Source of the DNA: Massilia polaris
GTDB lineage: Bacteria; Pseudomonadota; Gammaproteobacteria; Burkholderiales; Burkholderiaceae_D
DNA length: 64,000 nt
NCBI RefSeq assembly: GCF_012927275.1
Contig: NZ_JABBGG010000002.1
Location: forward strand, 434,001 to 498,000
Direction of reading: 5' to 3'
Shown here one piece after another: positions 19,312-29,342 of this stretch. Within the stretch, counting starts at the first letter, position 1. Every line of letters begins with the position of its first letter. The notes under the pieces were generated by a model. It saw only the letters and a list, made by a program, of their open reading frames with translations. It ran no database searches and had not been told where the DNA came from. The translations under genes were made by a program, and so were the position numbers.

Positions 19312-20208
19312 ATGTGGTTTAAGAATCTACAGATTTACCGCCTGCCCGCACCGTGGGCCTACACTCCTGAGCAGCTGGAAGAGGCGCTGGCGCCGATGCG
19401 CTTCGCTCCGGCATCGAGCAACGAGTTGCTGCGCCAGGGCTGGGATTCGCCGCGCGGCAATGCGAATCTGGTACATGTCGTCAACAAGCAGATGCTGATC
19501 CTGCTCGGCACCGAAAAGAAACTGCTGCCGACCTCGGTCATCAACCAGGTCGCCAAGGCCAAGGCGGCCGAGCTGGAAGAAGCGCAAGGCTTCGCTCCCG
19601 GCAAGAAGGCGATGAAGGAATTGAAGGAACGCGTGGCCGACGAGCTGCTGCCGCGCGCATTCAGCATCCGCAGCAACGTGTGGACCTGGATCGATCCGGT
19701 CAACGGATGGCTGGTGGTCGACGCGGCCAGCCCGTCGAAGGCGGATGACGTGATCAAGCTGCTGCTCAAGGCAGTCGACCGCATGCCGCTGGAAAGCCTG
19801 CGCGTGCAGCGCTCGCCGGTGGCGGTGATGACCGCGTGGCTGGAAATGGACGAAGCGCCGCACGGCTTCACCGTCGACCAGGACACGGAACTGCGTGCGA
19901 CCGGCGAGAGCAAGGCTGCGGTGCGTTACGTGAAGCACACGCTGGAAGTGGACGATATCCGCCGCCATATCGCGTCGGGCAAGCAGTGCACCCGCCTGGC
20001 GATGACGTGGAATGACAAGATCTCGTTCGTGCTGACCGAGTCGCTGGCGATCAAGGGCATCAAGCCGCTGGACGTCATCAAGGAAAACGAGACCAGCACG
20101 CGCAATGATGAAGAGCGTTTCGACAACGACATGATGCTGATGACGGGCGAGCTGTCGCAGATGATGGCCGACATCGTTGAAGCGTTGGGCGGAGAAGCGA
20201 AGGCGTAA
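19312..20208 (+). CDS. rdgC: Recombination-associated protein RdgC
   Basis: Starts at ATG 19312 ([15 protein letters not shown]), the characteristic RdgC N-terminus, with AAGG at about 19297. An in-frame ATG at 19288 is probably not used. The length of 298 residues matches the family (about 300). RdgC forms a ring-shaped dimer around double-stranded DNA and modulates RecA activity. Conserved segments include [19 protein letters not shown] and [15 protein letters not shown]. It lies 105 bases after dinB on the same strand, keeping DNA-repair functions together, and converges on the asparaginase-like gene. Confidence 0.95.
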   Translation: MWFKNLQIYRLPAPWAYTPEQLEEALAPMRFAPASSNELLRQGWDSPRGNANLVHVVNKQMLILLGTEKKLLPTSVINQVAKAKAAELEEAQGFAPGKKAMKELKERVADELLPRAFSIRSNVWTWIDPVNGWLVVDAASPSKADDVIKLLLKAVDRMPLESLRVQRSPVAVMTAWLEMDEAPHGFTVDQDTELRATGESKAAVRYVKHTLEVDDIRRHIASGKQCTRLAMTWNDKISFVLTESLAIKGIKPLDVIKENETSTRNDEERFDNDMMLMTGELSQMMADIVEALGGEAKA

Positions 20209-20236
20209 GCCAGTTCGGCGGATGCTTCGCCAGGGA

Positions 20237-20287
20237 GTCTCCGCTTGCAAGCGGAGACCGTTTCGCAGGCGAATCGCATGCGATTCG
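20237..20287. repeat. Two adjacent perfect palindromes between convergent genes
   Basis: A 22-base perfect palindrome (20237-20258, GTCTCCGCTTGCAAGCGGAG plus AC) is followed 11 bases later by an 18-base perfect palindrome (20270-20287, CGAATCGCATGCGATTCG). They lie between the convergent rdgC and asparaginase-like genes. They could fold into hairpins acting as a two-way terminator, though no T-run follows. Confidence 0.6.
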
Positions 20288-20331
20288 AAACCCCTGCTAC
20301 ACCGGGCTCGCGCCCTCTTCCGCCGATTTTT

Positions 20332-20817
20332 TTACAACGGCTGGAACACCCCCGCGGCCCGGTTCTTGGTCACGTTATTCCACGTAAACACCTGCCCGTT
20401 CATCGCAACATACACGCCCGGCGGCAAGGTCTGCGCCACCCCCGTCGCAAATCCCAGGTTGAACAGCGCATCCGAATTCGCAATCTCGTAAGGGATCATC
20501 GCGCCCGTCAGCACGATCGCCTGTCCCAATCCCGCATTGCCCAGCACCTCCGCGGTTTCCTTCATCGTATCGGTCCCATGCACGATCACGATTGATTTCT
20601 CTGTCGCGGCGCGGCACGATGCGAGTACGCGCTGGCGGTCGTCGTCCTGCATGTCTAGCGAATCGAGCAGCGGCAGCACTTCCAGTTCGACCGGAATCGT
20701 CATGCGCGTGCGCGCCAGCACTTGCGGAAGATGGCTGTCGGAGAACCCGAGAATGCCGGTCAGTTCGTCGTAATGTTTGTCGAAGGTGCCGCCGGTGGCG
20801 ATGATGCGCAAGCTCAT
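20332..20817 (-). CDS. Short asparaginase-like protein (N-terminal domain only)
   Basis: A 161-residue protein carrying the first active-site threonine motif of type I/II asparaginases (IIATGGTFDKHYDELTG), the second Thr-Asp motif (VHGTDTMKETAEVL), and ANSDALFNLGFA. Full asparaginases are about 330 residues with a second C-terminal domain, which is absent here. I recall stand-alone proteins of this size being annotated as 'asparaginase domain-containing', so this is probably a complete small protein and not a truncated gene. Substrate and activity are unknown. It faces rdgC tail to tail. Confidence 0.8.
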   Translation of the reverse strand: MSLRIIATGGTFDKHYDELTGILGFSDSHLPQVLARTRMTIPVELEVLPLLDSLDMQDDDRQRVLASCRAATEKSIVIVHGTDTMKETAEVLGNAGLGQAIVLTGAMIPYEIANSDALFNLGFATGVAQTLPPGVYVAMNGQVFTWNNVTKNRAAGVFQPL

Positions 20818-20971
20818 GGTGTGTGAATGTGGGTTGGGTAAAAGTGGCTTATGATAGCCGTTACCACAGTCGCTGTCGAAATACGCGGCGATGATGTTTC
20901 CGGTTGTGACCGCGCTGGAATCCGATGTACCGCATCGCTACACTGTTTGTTTATTCTTGCCGGCTTATCCG

Positions 20972-21727
20972 ATGAAAGCGCTCGCTCCTGGAACAGTAAT
21001 CTTCCACCGCCACCGCGGTTACGGCGTCATCACGCACGTCAACCTGCTGACCGGCTGGATCTCGGCGCGCTTCGGTTCCGAGGCGCGCACCCTCGACCTC
21101 AATTTGTCGTCCGACGAAGTGCAGCACTCCGACGGCGAACCGATCCTTTTCCGGCGCGCGCCGCCCGACCGCATGCCGCACGCGCGGCTGATGGCGATGG
21201 TGCGCTCGCTGCACGCAGCCGGCTACGAAAAGCTCTACCTGTATTCCTGGCCCAAGCCCTCCGGCCTGCACTGGCGCTGGCATTTGTTCACCGGTCAGCG
21301 CGACTGGATGCAGCGCCCGTGGCGCGAAGGCTGGTACGGCTCGGGCGCCGATTACAACGTCAATCCCGTCATGGGCTGGGGCGACACGCCCGGCGCCAGT
21401 ACCGAAGAACTGGTGCATGCGCTGGCGAAGTTCGATCCGCAGGGACTGGCGCAGGCCCTGGGCCGCGATGAAGACCACACCGCGTGGTTCGCCGACGTTT
21501 GCGACGCGCTGCTGCCGGGCTACATGTACAGCCTGGACATGGAAAAGCCTGTTGCCGGCGGCTTGCGCGATACGCCGCCAGTGCCGGTGATTCCCGTGCG
21601 CGCCACCCTGCCAGCTTACGGTGGCCCCGCCATTGGCTGGCCGCCGGGCTGGGCCGGCCTGTGGACGCGCGCGCACGTGATGCCGGCGCCGAAGATCCGC
21701 CTCGCGCCGCAGGAAGAAGAACGCTAG
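20972..21727 (+). CDS. Conserved hypothetical protein, 251 aa
   Basis: I choose ATG 20972 (MKALAPGTVIFHRHRGYGVITHV) over an earlier in-frame ATG at 20891, because the upstream 27 residues look non-coding; no clear ribosome site supports either. The N-terminal 60 residues resemble a small beta-barrel (PGTVIFHRHRGYGVITHVN, then WISARFGSEARTLDL), reminiscent of nucleic-acid or CarD-like folds, but this is only a loose resemblance. The middle is Trp- and Tyr-rich (HWRWHLFTGQRDWMQRPWREGWYGSG) and the C-terminus is Pro-rich. No signal peptide or membrane segment. Its last 4 bases overlap the convergent dehydrogenase gene. Function unknown. Confidence 0.6.
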   Translation: MKALAPGTVIFHRHRGYGVITHVNLLTGWISARFGSEARTLDLNLSSDEVQHSDGEPILFRRAPPDRMPHARLMAMVRSLHAAGYEKLYLYSWPKPSGLHWRWHLFTGQRDWMQRPWREGWYGSGADYNVNPVMGWGDTPGASTEELVHALAKFDPQGLAQALGRDEDHTAWFADVCDALLPGYMYSLDMEKPVAGGLRDTPPVPVIPVRATLPAYGGPAIGWPPGWAGLWTRAHVMPAPKIRLAPQEEER

Positions 21728-22722
21728 CAGCGCTTCTTCGCCAACGCTTCCGGATTCAGGATATTGGCCGGCTCGCCGCCGGCGAATTTAACGATGTTCT
21801 CGAACGCCGCGCCGAAATAAATTTCGTAACTGTCCTTCTCGACATACCCGATGTGCGGCGTCGCCAGCACGGTCGGAATGCGCAGGATCGGCGCGCCCGC
21901 CGCCAGCGGTTCGCTGGTGAATACATCAAGCGCGGCGAAGCCCGGGCTGCCTTCGGTCAATGCCTGTTCCAGCGCGCCGTCGGCCACCAGTTCGGCGCGG
22001 CTGGTGTTGACGAACAGGGCGGTCCGCTTCATGCGCGCCAGGTCGGCGTGCGTGACGAGGCCGCGGGTATTGTCGGACAGGCGAAGGTGCAGTGTCAGCA
22101 CATCGGCCCGCTCGAACAACTCGTCACGGCTGCCGGCAGCTTCAAACCCGTCCGCCACTGCGGCCGCACGGCTGGTCTCGCTGCCCCAGACCAGCACCTG
22201 CATGCCGAAGGCCTTGCCGTACCCGGCCACCATGCGCCCGATCTTTCCATAGCCCGAGATCGCCAGCGTACGCCCCCGCAACACCGTGCCGAGGCCGTTG
22301 AGTTCCGGGTTGACCGACGCGGTCTGCCACAGCCCGTCCTTCAGGTTCGCCGCGTACGGAACGATCTTGCGGCTCGCTGCCATGATCAAGGCCCAGGTCA
22401 GTTCGGCTGGCGCGACTGGCGAGCCGACTCCCTCGGCAATTGCGATGCCCAGTTCGGTGGCCGCATCCACATCGATATGTCCGCTGACTTTGCCGGTCTG
22501 CGATATCAGCTTCAGGTTAGGCAGCCGCGACAGTAGCGCGCGCGGCAGGGCGCTGCGTTCGCGGATCAGCACCAGTGCATCGAAAGGCGCCAGCCGGATC
22601 GCCAGCTGGCCGATTCCGCGCGACGAATTAGTGAATGTTTTGACCTCGTGGCCGTCCAACAAGCGGAAACAGGAGAGGCCGCGCACGCTGTCCTGGTAAT
22701 CGTCGAGAATCGCAATTTTCAT
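21724..22722 (-). CDS. D-2-hydroxyacid dehydrogenase (NAD-dependent)
   Basis: A 332-residue protein of the D-isomer-specific 2-hydroxyacid dehydrogenase family. The Rossmann motif is GYGKIG (LAISGYGKIGRMVAGYGKAFG). Catalytic residues are visible: Arg in VNTSRAELV, Glu region DVFTSEPL, and His in ATPHIGYVE. This family reduces 2-oxoacids or oxidises D-2-hydroxyacids, such as phosphoglycerate or glyoxylate relatives. The exact substrate cannot be assigned. It is divergent from the pckG region, with a roughly 360-base gap upstream. Confidence 0.9.
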   Translation of the reverse strand: MKIAILDDYQDSVRGLSCFRLLDGHEVKTFTNSSRGIGQLAIRLAPFDALVLIRERSALPRALLSRLPNLKLISQTGKVSGHIDVDAATELGIAIAEGVGSPVAPAELTWALIMAASRKIVPYAANLKDGLWQTASVNPELNGLGTVLRGRTLAISGYGKIGRMVAGYGKAFGMQVLVWGSETSRAAAVADGFEAAGSRDELFERADVLTLHLRLSDNTRGLVTHADLARMKRTALFVNTSRAELVADGALEQALTEGSPGFAALDVFTSEPLAAGAPILRIPTVLATPHIGYVEKDSYEIYFGAAFENIVKFAGGEPANILNPEALAKKRC

Positions 22723-23079
22723 GGGAGATGGCAGATGTTGAGCTGGACTACGTAAGTAAATAACGGGAATCTGGACATTCGAAATAGCTTACTACTTTAG
22801 TGGGTCATTATTCCTACATTTTTGTGGGTCTTGCATATTAAATGGTAAGGGCGGGTGTACAATCGCCCTCTAAAAATCGGGATTTGCCCTGGCCGCCAGG
22901 CCCTCAAGTCCACGCAGCACCCAGTCCACCAGCCCTTCAAAAGGCTGTCGACATGACCGCCGTATCGCCGGACCGTCGGATCGCCACCCCGTTCCAGCCG
23001 TCACGCGCGCAAGCTCTCCAGCTGACGACGATCTGCCGTGCAGGACACCAAAGAATTTTAATTGGCAATTGGAGGTACT
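22723..23079. other. Divergent intergenic region between the dehydrogenase and pckG
   Basis: About 357 bases without a gene. An AT-richer part (22740-22850) holds two GTGGGTC repeats (near 22801 and 22824) and the -10-like TACAAT at 22858; the matching -35 is unclear. The strong GGAGG (23071-23075) lies 4 bases before the pckG ATG. The two promoters probably lie here. Confidence 0.45.
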
Positions 23080-24945
23080 ATGAATCAGCCCGTCATGGGT
23101 GGCGTTGCGACACTGAACGTCCCAGCTTACATCAAACATCAAAAGCTTATCAATTGGGTCGCCGAAGTCGCGGCCCTGACCAAGCCTGCCCGCATCTACT
23201 GGTGCGACGGCTCACAGGAAGAGTATGACCGCCTGTGCGGCGAGATGGTTGCCGCCGGCACGATGAAAAAGCTGAATCCGGCCAAGCGTCCGAATTCCTA
23301 CCTGGCCTGGTCCGATCCGTCGGACGTGGCGCGCGTCGAAGACCGTACCTTCATCTGCTCGGAAACCAAAGAGCAGGCTGGCCCGACCAACAACTGGACC
23401 GACCCGGCCGAAATGCGCCGCACGCTGCACGGCCTGTTCGACGGCTGCATGGCTGGCCGTACGCTGTACGTTGTCCCGTTCTCGATGGGCCCGCTGGGTT
23501 CGCCGATCGCCCACATCGGCGTCGAGCTGTCCGACTCGCCTTACGTCGCGGTCAACATGCGCATCATGACGCGCATGGGCCGGGCCGTGTATGACGTGCT
23601 GGGCGCCGACGGCGACTTCGTGCCGTGCGTGCACAGTGTCGGCGCACCGCTGCGTCCGGGCCAGCAGGATGTGTCATGGCCATGCAACCCGACCAAGTAC
23701 ATCGTGCACTACCCTGAAACCCGCGAGATCTGGTCGTTCGGCTCCGGCTACGGCGGCAACGCGCTGCTGGGCAAGAAGTGCTTCGCGCTGCGCATCGCAT
23801 CGAACATGGGCCACCAGGAAGCAGGGCAGGGCGGCACCGGCTGGCTGGCGGAACACATGCTGATCCTGGGTGTCGAGTCGCCAGAGGGCAAGAAGCACTA
23901 CGTCGCGGCGGCCTTCCCATCGGCCTGCGGCAAAACCAACTACGCGATGCTGATTCCGCCTGCCGGTTTCGAAGGCTGGAAAGTCACCACCATCGGCGAC
24001 GACATCGCCTGGATCAAGCCGGGCGCCGACGGCCGCCTGTACGCGATCAACCCGGAAGCGGGCTACTTCGGCGTTGCGCCTGGCACCAACGAAAAGACCA
24101 ATTACAACTGCATGGCCTCGCTGCGCGAGAACGTCATCTTCACCAACGTCGCGCTGACCGACGACGGCGACGTATGGTGGGAAGGCTTGACCAAGGAAGC
24201 GCCTGCGCACCTGGTCGACTGGCAGGGCAAGGACTGGACGCCGGCGTCGGGCACCAAGGCAGCACACCCGAACGCGCGCTTCACCGTGGCCGCGACCCAG
24301 AACCCGGTCATCGACCCGGCCTGGGACGATCCTGCGGGCGTGCCGATTTCGGCTTTCATTTTCGGCGGCCGCCGCTCGACCACCGTGCCGCTGGTGACCG
24401 AAGCGCGCACCTGGGTGGAGGGCGTGTACATGGCGGCGACCATGGGCTCCGAGACCACTGCCGCGGCAGCGGGCCAGATGGGCGTTGTGCGCCGCGATCC
24501 GTTCGCGATGCTGCCGTTCATCGGCTACAACATGGGCGAGTACTTCAAGCACTGGCTGAACCTCGGCAAAAAGGTCGGCGAGCAGCATGGCGATGTGCTG
24601 CCGAAGATCTTCTGCGTGAACTGGTTCCGTACCGACGCCGATGGCAAGTTCGTGTGGCCAGGGTTCGGCGACAACATGCGCGTGCTGAAGTGGAAGCTGG
24701 ATCGTATTGAAGGCAAGGCAGGCGGCGTCGAGAACATCTTCGGCACCACGCCGCGGTATGAGGACCTGAACTGGAACGGCATCGACTTTACGCGCGAGCA
24801 GTTTGAGCAGATCACGTCGATCGACAAGGACGCGTGGAAGGAGGAGCTGAAGCTGCACGAGGAGCTGTTCCACAGGCTGGAGCAGAATGTGCCTCAGGAG
24901 CTGGTGAATGCGAAGGCGGAGCTGGAGAAGCGGCTGTCGGCGTAA
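23080..24945 (+). CDS. pckG: Phosphoenolpyruvate carboxykinase (GTP)
   Basis: A 621-residue protein with ATG at 23080 after GGAGG; the frame is open from a TTG at 23062, but GGAGG decides the start. The GTP-type PEPCK hallmark is the kinase P-loop FPSACGKTN at residues 279-287. Flanking conserved stretches include [26 protein letters not shown] and [11 protein letters not shown]. The enzyme converts oxaloacetate plus GTP to PEP, CO2 and GDP in gluconeogenesis. It is monocistronic, with a strong terminator 21 bases after the stop. Confidence 0.97.
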   Translation: MNQPVMGGVATLNVPAYIKHQKLINWVAEVAALTKPARIYWCDGSQEEYDRLCGEMVAAGTMKKLNPAKRPNSYLAWSDPSDVARVEDRTFICSETKEQAGPTNNWTDPAEMRRTLHGLFDGCMAGRTLYVVPFSMGPLGSPIAHIGVELSDSPYVAVNMRIMTRMGRAVYDVLGADGDFVPCVHSVGAPLRPGQQDVSWPCNPTKYIVHYPETREIWSFGSGYGGNALLGKKCFALRIASNMGHQEAGQGGTGWLAEHMLILGVESPEGKKHYVAAAFPSACGKTNYAMLIPPAGFEGWKVTTIGDDIAWIKPGADGRLYAINPEAGYFGVAPGTNEKTNYNCMASLRENVIFTNVALTDDGDVWWEGLTKEAPAHLVDWQGKDWTPASGTKAAHPNARFTVAATQNPVIDPAWDDPAGVPISAFIFGGRRSTTVPLVTEARTWVEGVYMAATMGSETTAAAAGQMGVVRRDPFAMLPFIGYNMGEYFKHWLNLGKKVGEQHGDVLPKIFCVNWFRTDADGKFVWPGFGDNMRVLKWKLDRIEGKAGGVENIFGTTPRYEDLNWNGIDFTREQFEQITSIDKDAWKEELKLHEELFHRLEQNVPQELVNAKAELEKRLSA

Positions 24946-24966
24946 TCTGCTGAACGTCTTCAAGTG

Positions 24967-24997
24967 AAAAAGGGACTGCTTTCGCAGTCCCTTTTTT
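24967..24997 (+). terminator. Intrinsic terminator of pckG
   Basis: The 13-bp stem AAAAAGGGACTGC/GCAGTCCCTTTTT encloses a 4-base loop and ends in a T-run. It separates pckG from the convergent uvrA. Confidence 0.92.
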
Positions 24998-25028
24998 GGT
25001 TTACGTAAATCGGCGGAGAATCGCCGAA

Positions 25029-27911
25029 TTACACCGCTTGCTTCAACTTCACTTTCAACAACGGACCCAAATACTTACCCGTCACGCTCTCCGGATTCGC
25101 CGCCACTTCTTCCGGCGTGCCCGTCGCGATAATCCTGCCGCCGCCCGCGCCACCTTCCGGCCCGAGGTCGACAATCCAGTCCGCCGTCTTGATCACGTCG
25201 AGGTTGTGCTCAATGATCACCAGGGTATTGCCCTGGTCGCGCAGGCGATGAATCACCTTCAGCAGCAAATCGATATCGTAGAAGTGCAGGCCAGTGGTCG
25301 GCTCATCGAGGATATACAGCGTGCGTCCCGTATCGCGCTTCGACAGCTCGAGCGACAGCTTGACCCGCTGCGCCTCGCCGCCCGACAGCGTCGTCGCGCT
25401 CTGCCCCAGCTTGATATATCCCAGGCCCACATCGAGCAGCGTCTGCAGCTTTCGAGCGATGACCGGCACCGGCTTGAAGAACTCGTGTGCGTCTTCCACC
25501 GTCAGGTTGAGGACTTCGGTGATGTTCTTGCCCTTGTACTGTACTTCCAGCGTCTCGCGGTTATAGCGCTTGCCATGGCAGACGTCGCACGGCACGTAAA
25601 CGTCCGGCAGGAAGTGCATCTCGACCTTGATCACGCCGTCGCCCTGGCACGCTTCGCAGCGCCCGCCCTTGACGTTGAAGGAGAACCGTCCGGCGCTGTA
25701 GCCGCGCTCCTTCGCTGTCGGCACCGTGGAGAACAGGTCGCGGATCGGCGTGAACACGCCGGTGTACGTGGCCGGGTTCGAACGCGGGGTGCGGCCGATC
25801 GGCGCCTGGTCGACCGAGATCACCTTGTCGAAGTGCTCAAGGCCGCTGATCGAATCGTGCGGCGCAGGTTCGGTCTGCGAGCCGTACAGGTGGCGCGACA
25901 GCGCCGGATACAGCGTGTCGTTGACCAGTGTCGACTTGCCCGAACCGGAGACGCCGGTCACGCAGGTCAGCAAGCCGACCGGCAGTTTCAGCGATACCTT
26001 CTTCAGGTTGTTACCGGTCGCACCTAGGATGACCAGCTGGCGGTCCGGGTTCGACGGGTGGCGCTTCTTCGGCACCGCGATGCCAAGCGTGCCGTTCAGG
26101 TACTTGGCGGTCAGCGAGTTCTTGTTCTTGAGGAGCTCCTTGACCGTGCCTTCGGCGATCACCTGGCCGCCATGCACGCCGGCGCCCGGACCCATGTCGA
26201 CCACGTAGTCGGCGGTGCGGATCGCGTCTTCGTCGTGCTCGACCACCAGCACGCTGTTGCCGATGTCGCGCAGGTGCTTCAGCGTTTCGATCAGGCGGTC
26301 GTTGTCGCGCTGGTGCAGGCCGATCGACGGCTCGTCCAGCACGTACATCACGCCGGTCAGGCCGGATCCGATCTGCGATGCGAGGCGGATGCGCTGCGCT
26401 TCGCCGCCCGACAGGGTGTCGGCGCTGCGGTCCAGCGACAGGTAGTCGAGGCCGACGTTATTCAGGAACTTCAGGCGCGAGACGATTTCCTTGATCACGC
26501 GGTCGGCGATGTCCTTCTTGGCGCCTTTGAGTTTCAGCTTTTCGAAGAAATCGAGGCAGTCGCGCAGCGGCTTGTTGGCCACTTCGTAGATCGCGCGCTG
26601 CTGCTTGCCTTCTCCGACCTTGACGTAGCGCGCTTCCGTGCGCAGGCGCGCGCCGTCGCACGATGGGCACTGCTTCTCGTTGATGAACTTCGCCAACTCT
26701 TCCTTCACCGCCATCGAATCGGTTTCGCGATAGCGGCGCTGCAGGTTGGTGACCACGCCTTCGAAGGTGTGCTCGCGGATGACGGTGCGGCCACGCTCGT
26801 TCACGTAGGTGAACGGGATCGACGTTTTGCCCGAGCCGTACAGCACCGCCTTTTGCGATGCTTCCGGCAGCTTCTCGAACGGCTCGTCGATGTCGAATTC
26901 GTAGTACGCTGCCAGGTTCGACAGCATCTGGAAATAGAACTGGTTGCGGCGGTCCCAGCCCTTTACCGCGCCCGACGCGAGCGACAGGTTGGGGAAGGCG
27001 ACGATGCGCTTCGGGTCGAAGAACTCGATGTGGCCGAGGCCATCGCATTCCGGGCAGGCGCCCATCGGGTTATTAAACGAGAACAGGCGCGGCTCGAGTT
27101 CCTGCAGCGAGTAGCCGCATTCGTTACAGGCGAATTTGTTCGAATAGACGTGTTCGGCGCCGCCGCCTTCCGCGGCCCGATCCATCTCGAGCACCACGGC
27201 GCGGCCGTCGGCCAGGCGCAGCGCGGTCTCGAAGCTTTCGGCCAGGCGCTGCTTGATCTCCTCGTTGACCTTGACGCGGTCGATCACCACGTCGATTGTG
27301 TGCTTCTCGGTTTTCTTCAGCGTCGGCAGGTCGTCGATCTCGTAGATCTTGGCGACGTGCGTGCCGCTCTGGATACGGAAGCGAACGAAGCCCTGCGCCT
27401 GCATCGTTTCGAACAGGTCGGAGTGCTCGCCCTTGCGGTTGGCCACCACCGGCGCCAGGATCATCAGCTTGGTATCGACGGGCATGGCCAGCACCGCGTC
27501 GACCATCTGCGACACGGTCTGCGCGGCCAGCGCGTTCTCCGGGTGGTTGATGCAGTAAGGCGTGCCGACGCGCGCGTACAGCAGGCGCAGGTAGTCGTGG
27601 ATTTCGGTGACCGTGCCGACCGTCGAGCGCGGGTTGTGCGAGGTGGCCTTCTGCTCGATCGAGATCGCCGGCGACAGGCCTTCGATCATGTCGACGTCGG
27701 GCTTTTCCATCAGCTGCAGGAACTGGCGCGCATACGCGGACAGCGATTCGACGTAACGCCGCTGGCCTTCCGCATACAAGGTGTCGAAGGCGAGCGAGGA
27801 CTTGCCCGAACCGGACAGGCCGGTAATCACGATCAGCTTGTTGCGTGGAAGGTCAAGATTGATGTTCTTGAGGTTGTGCGTACGAGCGCCGCGAATGCGG
27901 ATTTGTTCCAT
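25029..27911 (-). CDS. uvrA: Excinuclease ABC subunit A
   Basis: A 960-residue, full-length UvrA. It begins [17 protein letters not shown] and has two ABC ATPase modules: Walker [10 protein letters not shown] near residue 31 and GVSGSGKST in the C-terminal half. Zinc-finger cysteine pairs are visible (CNECGYS and CPECDG, later CPSCDG and CEACQG/CDVC). Each module carries an ABC signature (LSGGEAQR). UvrA finds DNA damage for UvrBC nucleotide excision repair. The gene is divergent from ssb with a LexA-like box between them, as in E. coli. Confidence 0.98.
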   Translation of the reverse strand: MEQIRIRGARTHNLKNINLDLPRNKLIVITGLSGSGKSSLAFDTLYAEGQRRYVESLSAYARQFLQLMEKPDVDMIEGLSPAISIEQKATSHNPRSTVGTVTEIHDYLRLLYARVGTPYCINHPENALAAQTVSQMVDAVLAMPVDTKLMILAPVVANRKGEHSDLFETMQAQGFVRFRIQSGTHVAKIYEIDDLPTLKKTEKHTIDVVIDRVKVNEEIKQRLAESFETALRLADGRAVVLEMDRAAEGGGAEHVYSNKFACNECGYSLQELEPRLFSFNNPMGACPECDGLGHIEFFDPKRIVAFPNLSLASGAVKGWDRRNQFYFQMLSNLAAYYEFDIDEPFEKLPEASQKAVLYGSGKTSIPFTYVNERGRTVIREHTFEGVVTNLQRRYRETDSMAVKEELAKFINEKQCPSCDGARLRTEARYVKVGEGKQQRAIYEVANKPLRDCLDFFEKLKLKGAKKDIADRVIKEIVSRLKFLNNVGLDYLSLDRSADTLSGGEAQRIRLASQIGSGLTGVMYVLDEPSIGLHQRDNDRLIETLKHLRDIGNSVLVVEHDEDAIRTADYVVDMGPGAGVHGGQVIAEGTVKELLKNKNSLTAKYLNGTLGIAVPKKRHPSNPDRQLVILGATGNNLKKVSLKLPVGLLTCVTGVSGSGKSTLVNDTLYPALSRHLYGSQTEPAPHDSISGLEHFDKVISVDQAPIGRTPRSNPATYTGVFTPIRDLFSTVPTAKERGYSAGRFSFNVKGGRCEACQGDGVIKVEMHFLPDVYVPCDVCHGKRYNRETLEVQYKGKNITEVLNLTVEDAHEFFKPVPVIARKLQTLLDVGLGYIKLGQSATTLSGGEAQRVKLSLELSKRDTGRTLYILDEPTTGLHFYDIDLLLKVIHRLRDQGNTLVIIEHNLDVIKTADWIVDLGPEGGAGGGRIIATGTPEEVAANPESVTGKYLGPLLKVKLKQAV

Positions 27912-28045
27912 TTATTTTTGCCTTTGATGGTCAGCCACATACTATAGCCGCGATTCGCTGATGACGTTCCGGGCAGTTACGGTTGGCTGCGTCCGTAAGC
28001 GGGGCGAGCGCGTCTTGATAACGCTCAGGAATCGGTGGCGGGATA

Positions 28046-28061
28046 CTGTATATAATACCAG
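28046..28061. promoter_or_regulatory. LexA (SOS) box between uvrA and ssb
   Basis: CTGTATATAATACCAG matches CTGT-N8-ACAG with one mismatch, within the wider TACTG...CAGTA arms (28044-28063). It is about 135 bases from the uvrA start and 131 from the ssb start. A shared SOS operator between these divergent genes is a classic arrangement. Confidence 0.75.
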
Positions 28062-28128
28062 TATTCATGCCTGCTGCAAACGCACGTTGAGGGCACAATA
28101 TTGAGTGCTTTTCACTGGGCGGCTGACA

Positions 28129-28134
28129 TATAAT
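28129..28134 (+). promoter_or_regulatory. Candidate -10 element of the ssb promoter
   Basis: TATAAT at 28129-28134 is a perfect -10 sequence 58 bases before the ssb ATG. No good -35 hexamer is seen at 16-18 bases. Confidence 0.4.
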
Positions 28135-28191
28135 CCCCGTTTAGGGATAAATCATCGCGTCGCGCGCCGCCGCGTTCATTAGGAGTAATAC

Positions 28192-28695
28192 ATGGCATCA
28201 GTGAATAAAGTCATCATCGTCGGCAACCTGGGGCGCGATCCGGAGATCCGCTACATGCCGAGCGGTGACGCCATCGCCAACATCGCTGTCGCGACTTCGT
28301 ACAAGTCGAAGGACAAGAACACCGGCGAGCAGAAAGAGCTGACCGAGTGGCACCGCATTTCGTTCTTCGGCCGCCTGGCTGAAATCGTCGGCCAGTACCT
28401 GAAGAAGGGTTCGTCGGTCTACGTCGAGGGCCGCCTGCAGACCCGCAAGTACACCGACAAGGATGGCGTCGAGAAATACGCAACCGACATCATCGCCGAG
28501 AACATGCAGATGCTTGGCGGACGCCAGGGCATGGGCGGCGACGCTGGCGGCATGGACGACGGTGGCGGCTACGACGCGCCACAGCAGAGCCGTCCGGCGC
28601 CACAGCGCCAGGCCCCGCCGCCAGCACCGGCAGCGCGCCCGGCGCAACGTCCGGCGCCTAACTTCTCGGATATGGATGACGACATTCCGTTCTGA
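28192..28695 (+). CDS. ssb: Single-stranded DNA-binding protein
   Basis: A 167-residue SSB. It has an N-terminal OB fold ([49 protein letters not shown]), a Gly/Pro/Gln-rich linker (residues about 112-155), and the acidic tip DMDDDIPF used to recruit partner proteins. AGGAG precedes the ATG. It is divergent from uvrA; the LexA-like box between them suggests joint SOS induction. A terminator follows at 28734. Confidence 0.97.
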   Translation: MASVNKVIIVGNLGRDPEIRYMPSGDAIANIAVATSYKSKDKNTGEQKELTEWHRISFFGRLAEIVGQYLKKGSSVYVEGRLQTRKYTDKDGVEKYATDIIAENMQMLGGRQGMGGDAGGMDDGGGYDAPQQSRPAPQRQAPPPAPAARPAQRPAPNFSDMDDDIPF

Positions 28696-28733
28696 CTTAC
28701 ACCTGCGAACAGTTTGTAAAGTATTGCCTTGGA

Positions 28734-28766
28734 ATCCCCGTCTTTCGGGGATTTCTGCTTTTTGGG
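28734..28766 (+). terminator. Intrinsic terminator of ssb
   Basis: AATCCCCG/CGGGGATT forms an 8-bp stem with a 5-base loop, followed by TCTGCTTTTT. Confidence 0.75.
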
Positions 28767-29342
28767 TAGTGTAAGAAAATACTGAGTTGCATTCCAGTCT
28801 TCACGCGGTCCAATCCTTTCGTCAGGAAGTGCGTCGATCCATCCACGCTTTGGTCGTCCCGTACGGGTGCTCCACCGTGGAATCTGCGTTTCCCCAGTCT
28901 CTTTCCGCTTCGCTTCCCGATAAAGCGCTTCATTTGGGGCCGTATTGATGAGCTATTGACTCAACGATTACAGCACCAGTTTCGTATACATTTTTAGATG
29001 TCCCCATCACTCTGATCGTCGCACGACTAAACCACGCTTGCGTGAACGTCTTACCATTTGCAATGGAGACAGCTCCCCTAGCGGCAATAAACATTCCCTC
29101 ACAACCCAGAGCGTCGCCGACGGGATCGTGTCGGAATACTTTACGTATTGCGTCAGCCGCGAATTGCTCAATAACGAAAATCTTATATATATCAGAGGCT
29201 TGCTGGCGCTGGCACGGTTTTTGCTCTTAAAGAAAATAGCGCATGAATGCTTCAACAGATTAACTATCATTGTTTTTCAGGGCGGCCGTTACAATGCGGC
29301 TATTACGCAACTTTAATTTTCATTAGAGAATATGGGGTGGGT
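28767..29342. other. AT-rich intergenic region with no supported gene
   Basis: Nearly 600 bases of lower GC than the flanks, between the ssb terminator and the ice-binding-like gene. Short open frames on both strands show no family resemblance, no coding-like base use and no ribosome sites. The last 60 bases contain TTGTTT and TACAAT (near 29270 and 29291), which may serve the downstream gene. Confidence 0.4.

Noticed and set aside
22831-22863. TTGCAT and TACAAT as a pckG promoter
   Set aside because: The spacing of 21 bases is too long for a standard sigma-70 promoter.
26058-27947. Plus-strand 629-residue frame opposite uvrA
   Set aside because: Shadow of uvrA.
29038-29316. 92-residue plus-strand frame in the AT-rich gap
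   Set aside because: No ribosome site, no motif, and it overlaps other frames in the same stretch.
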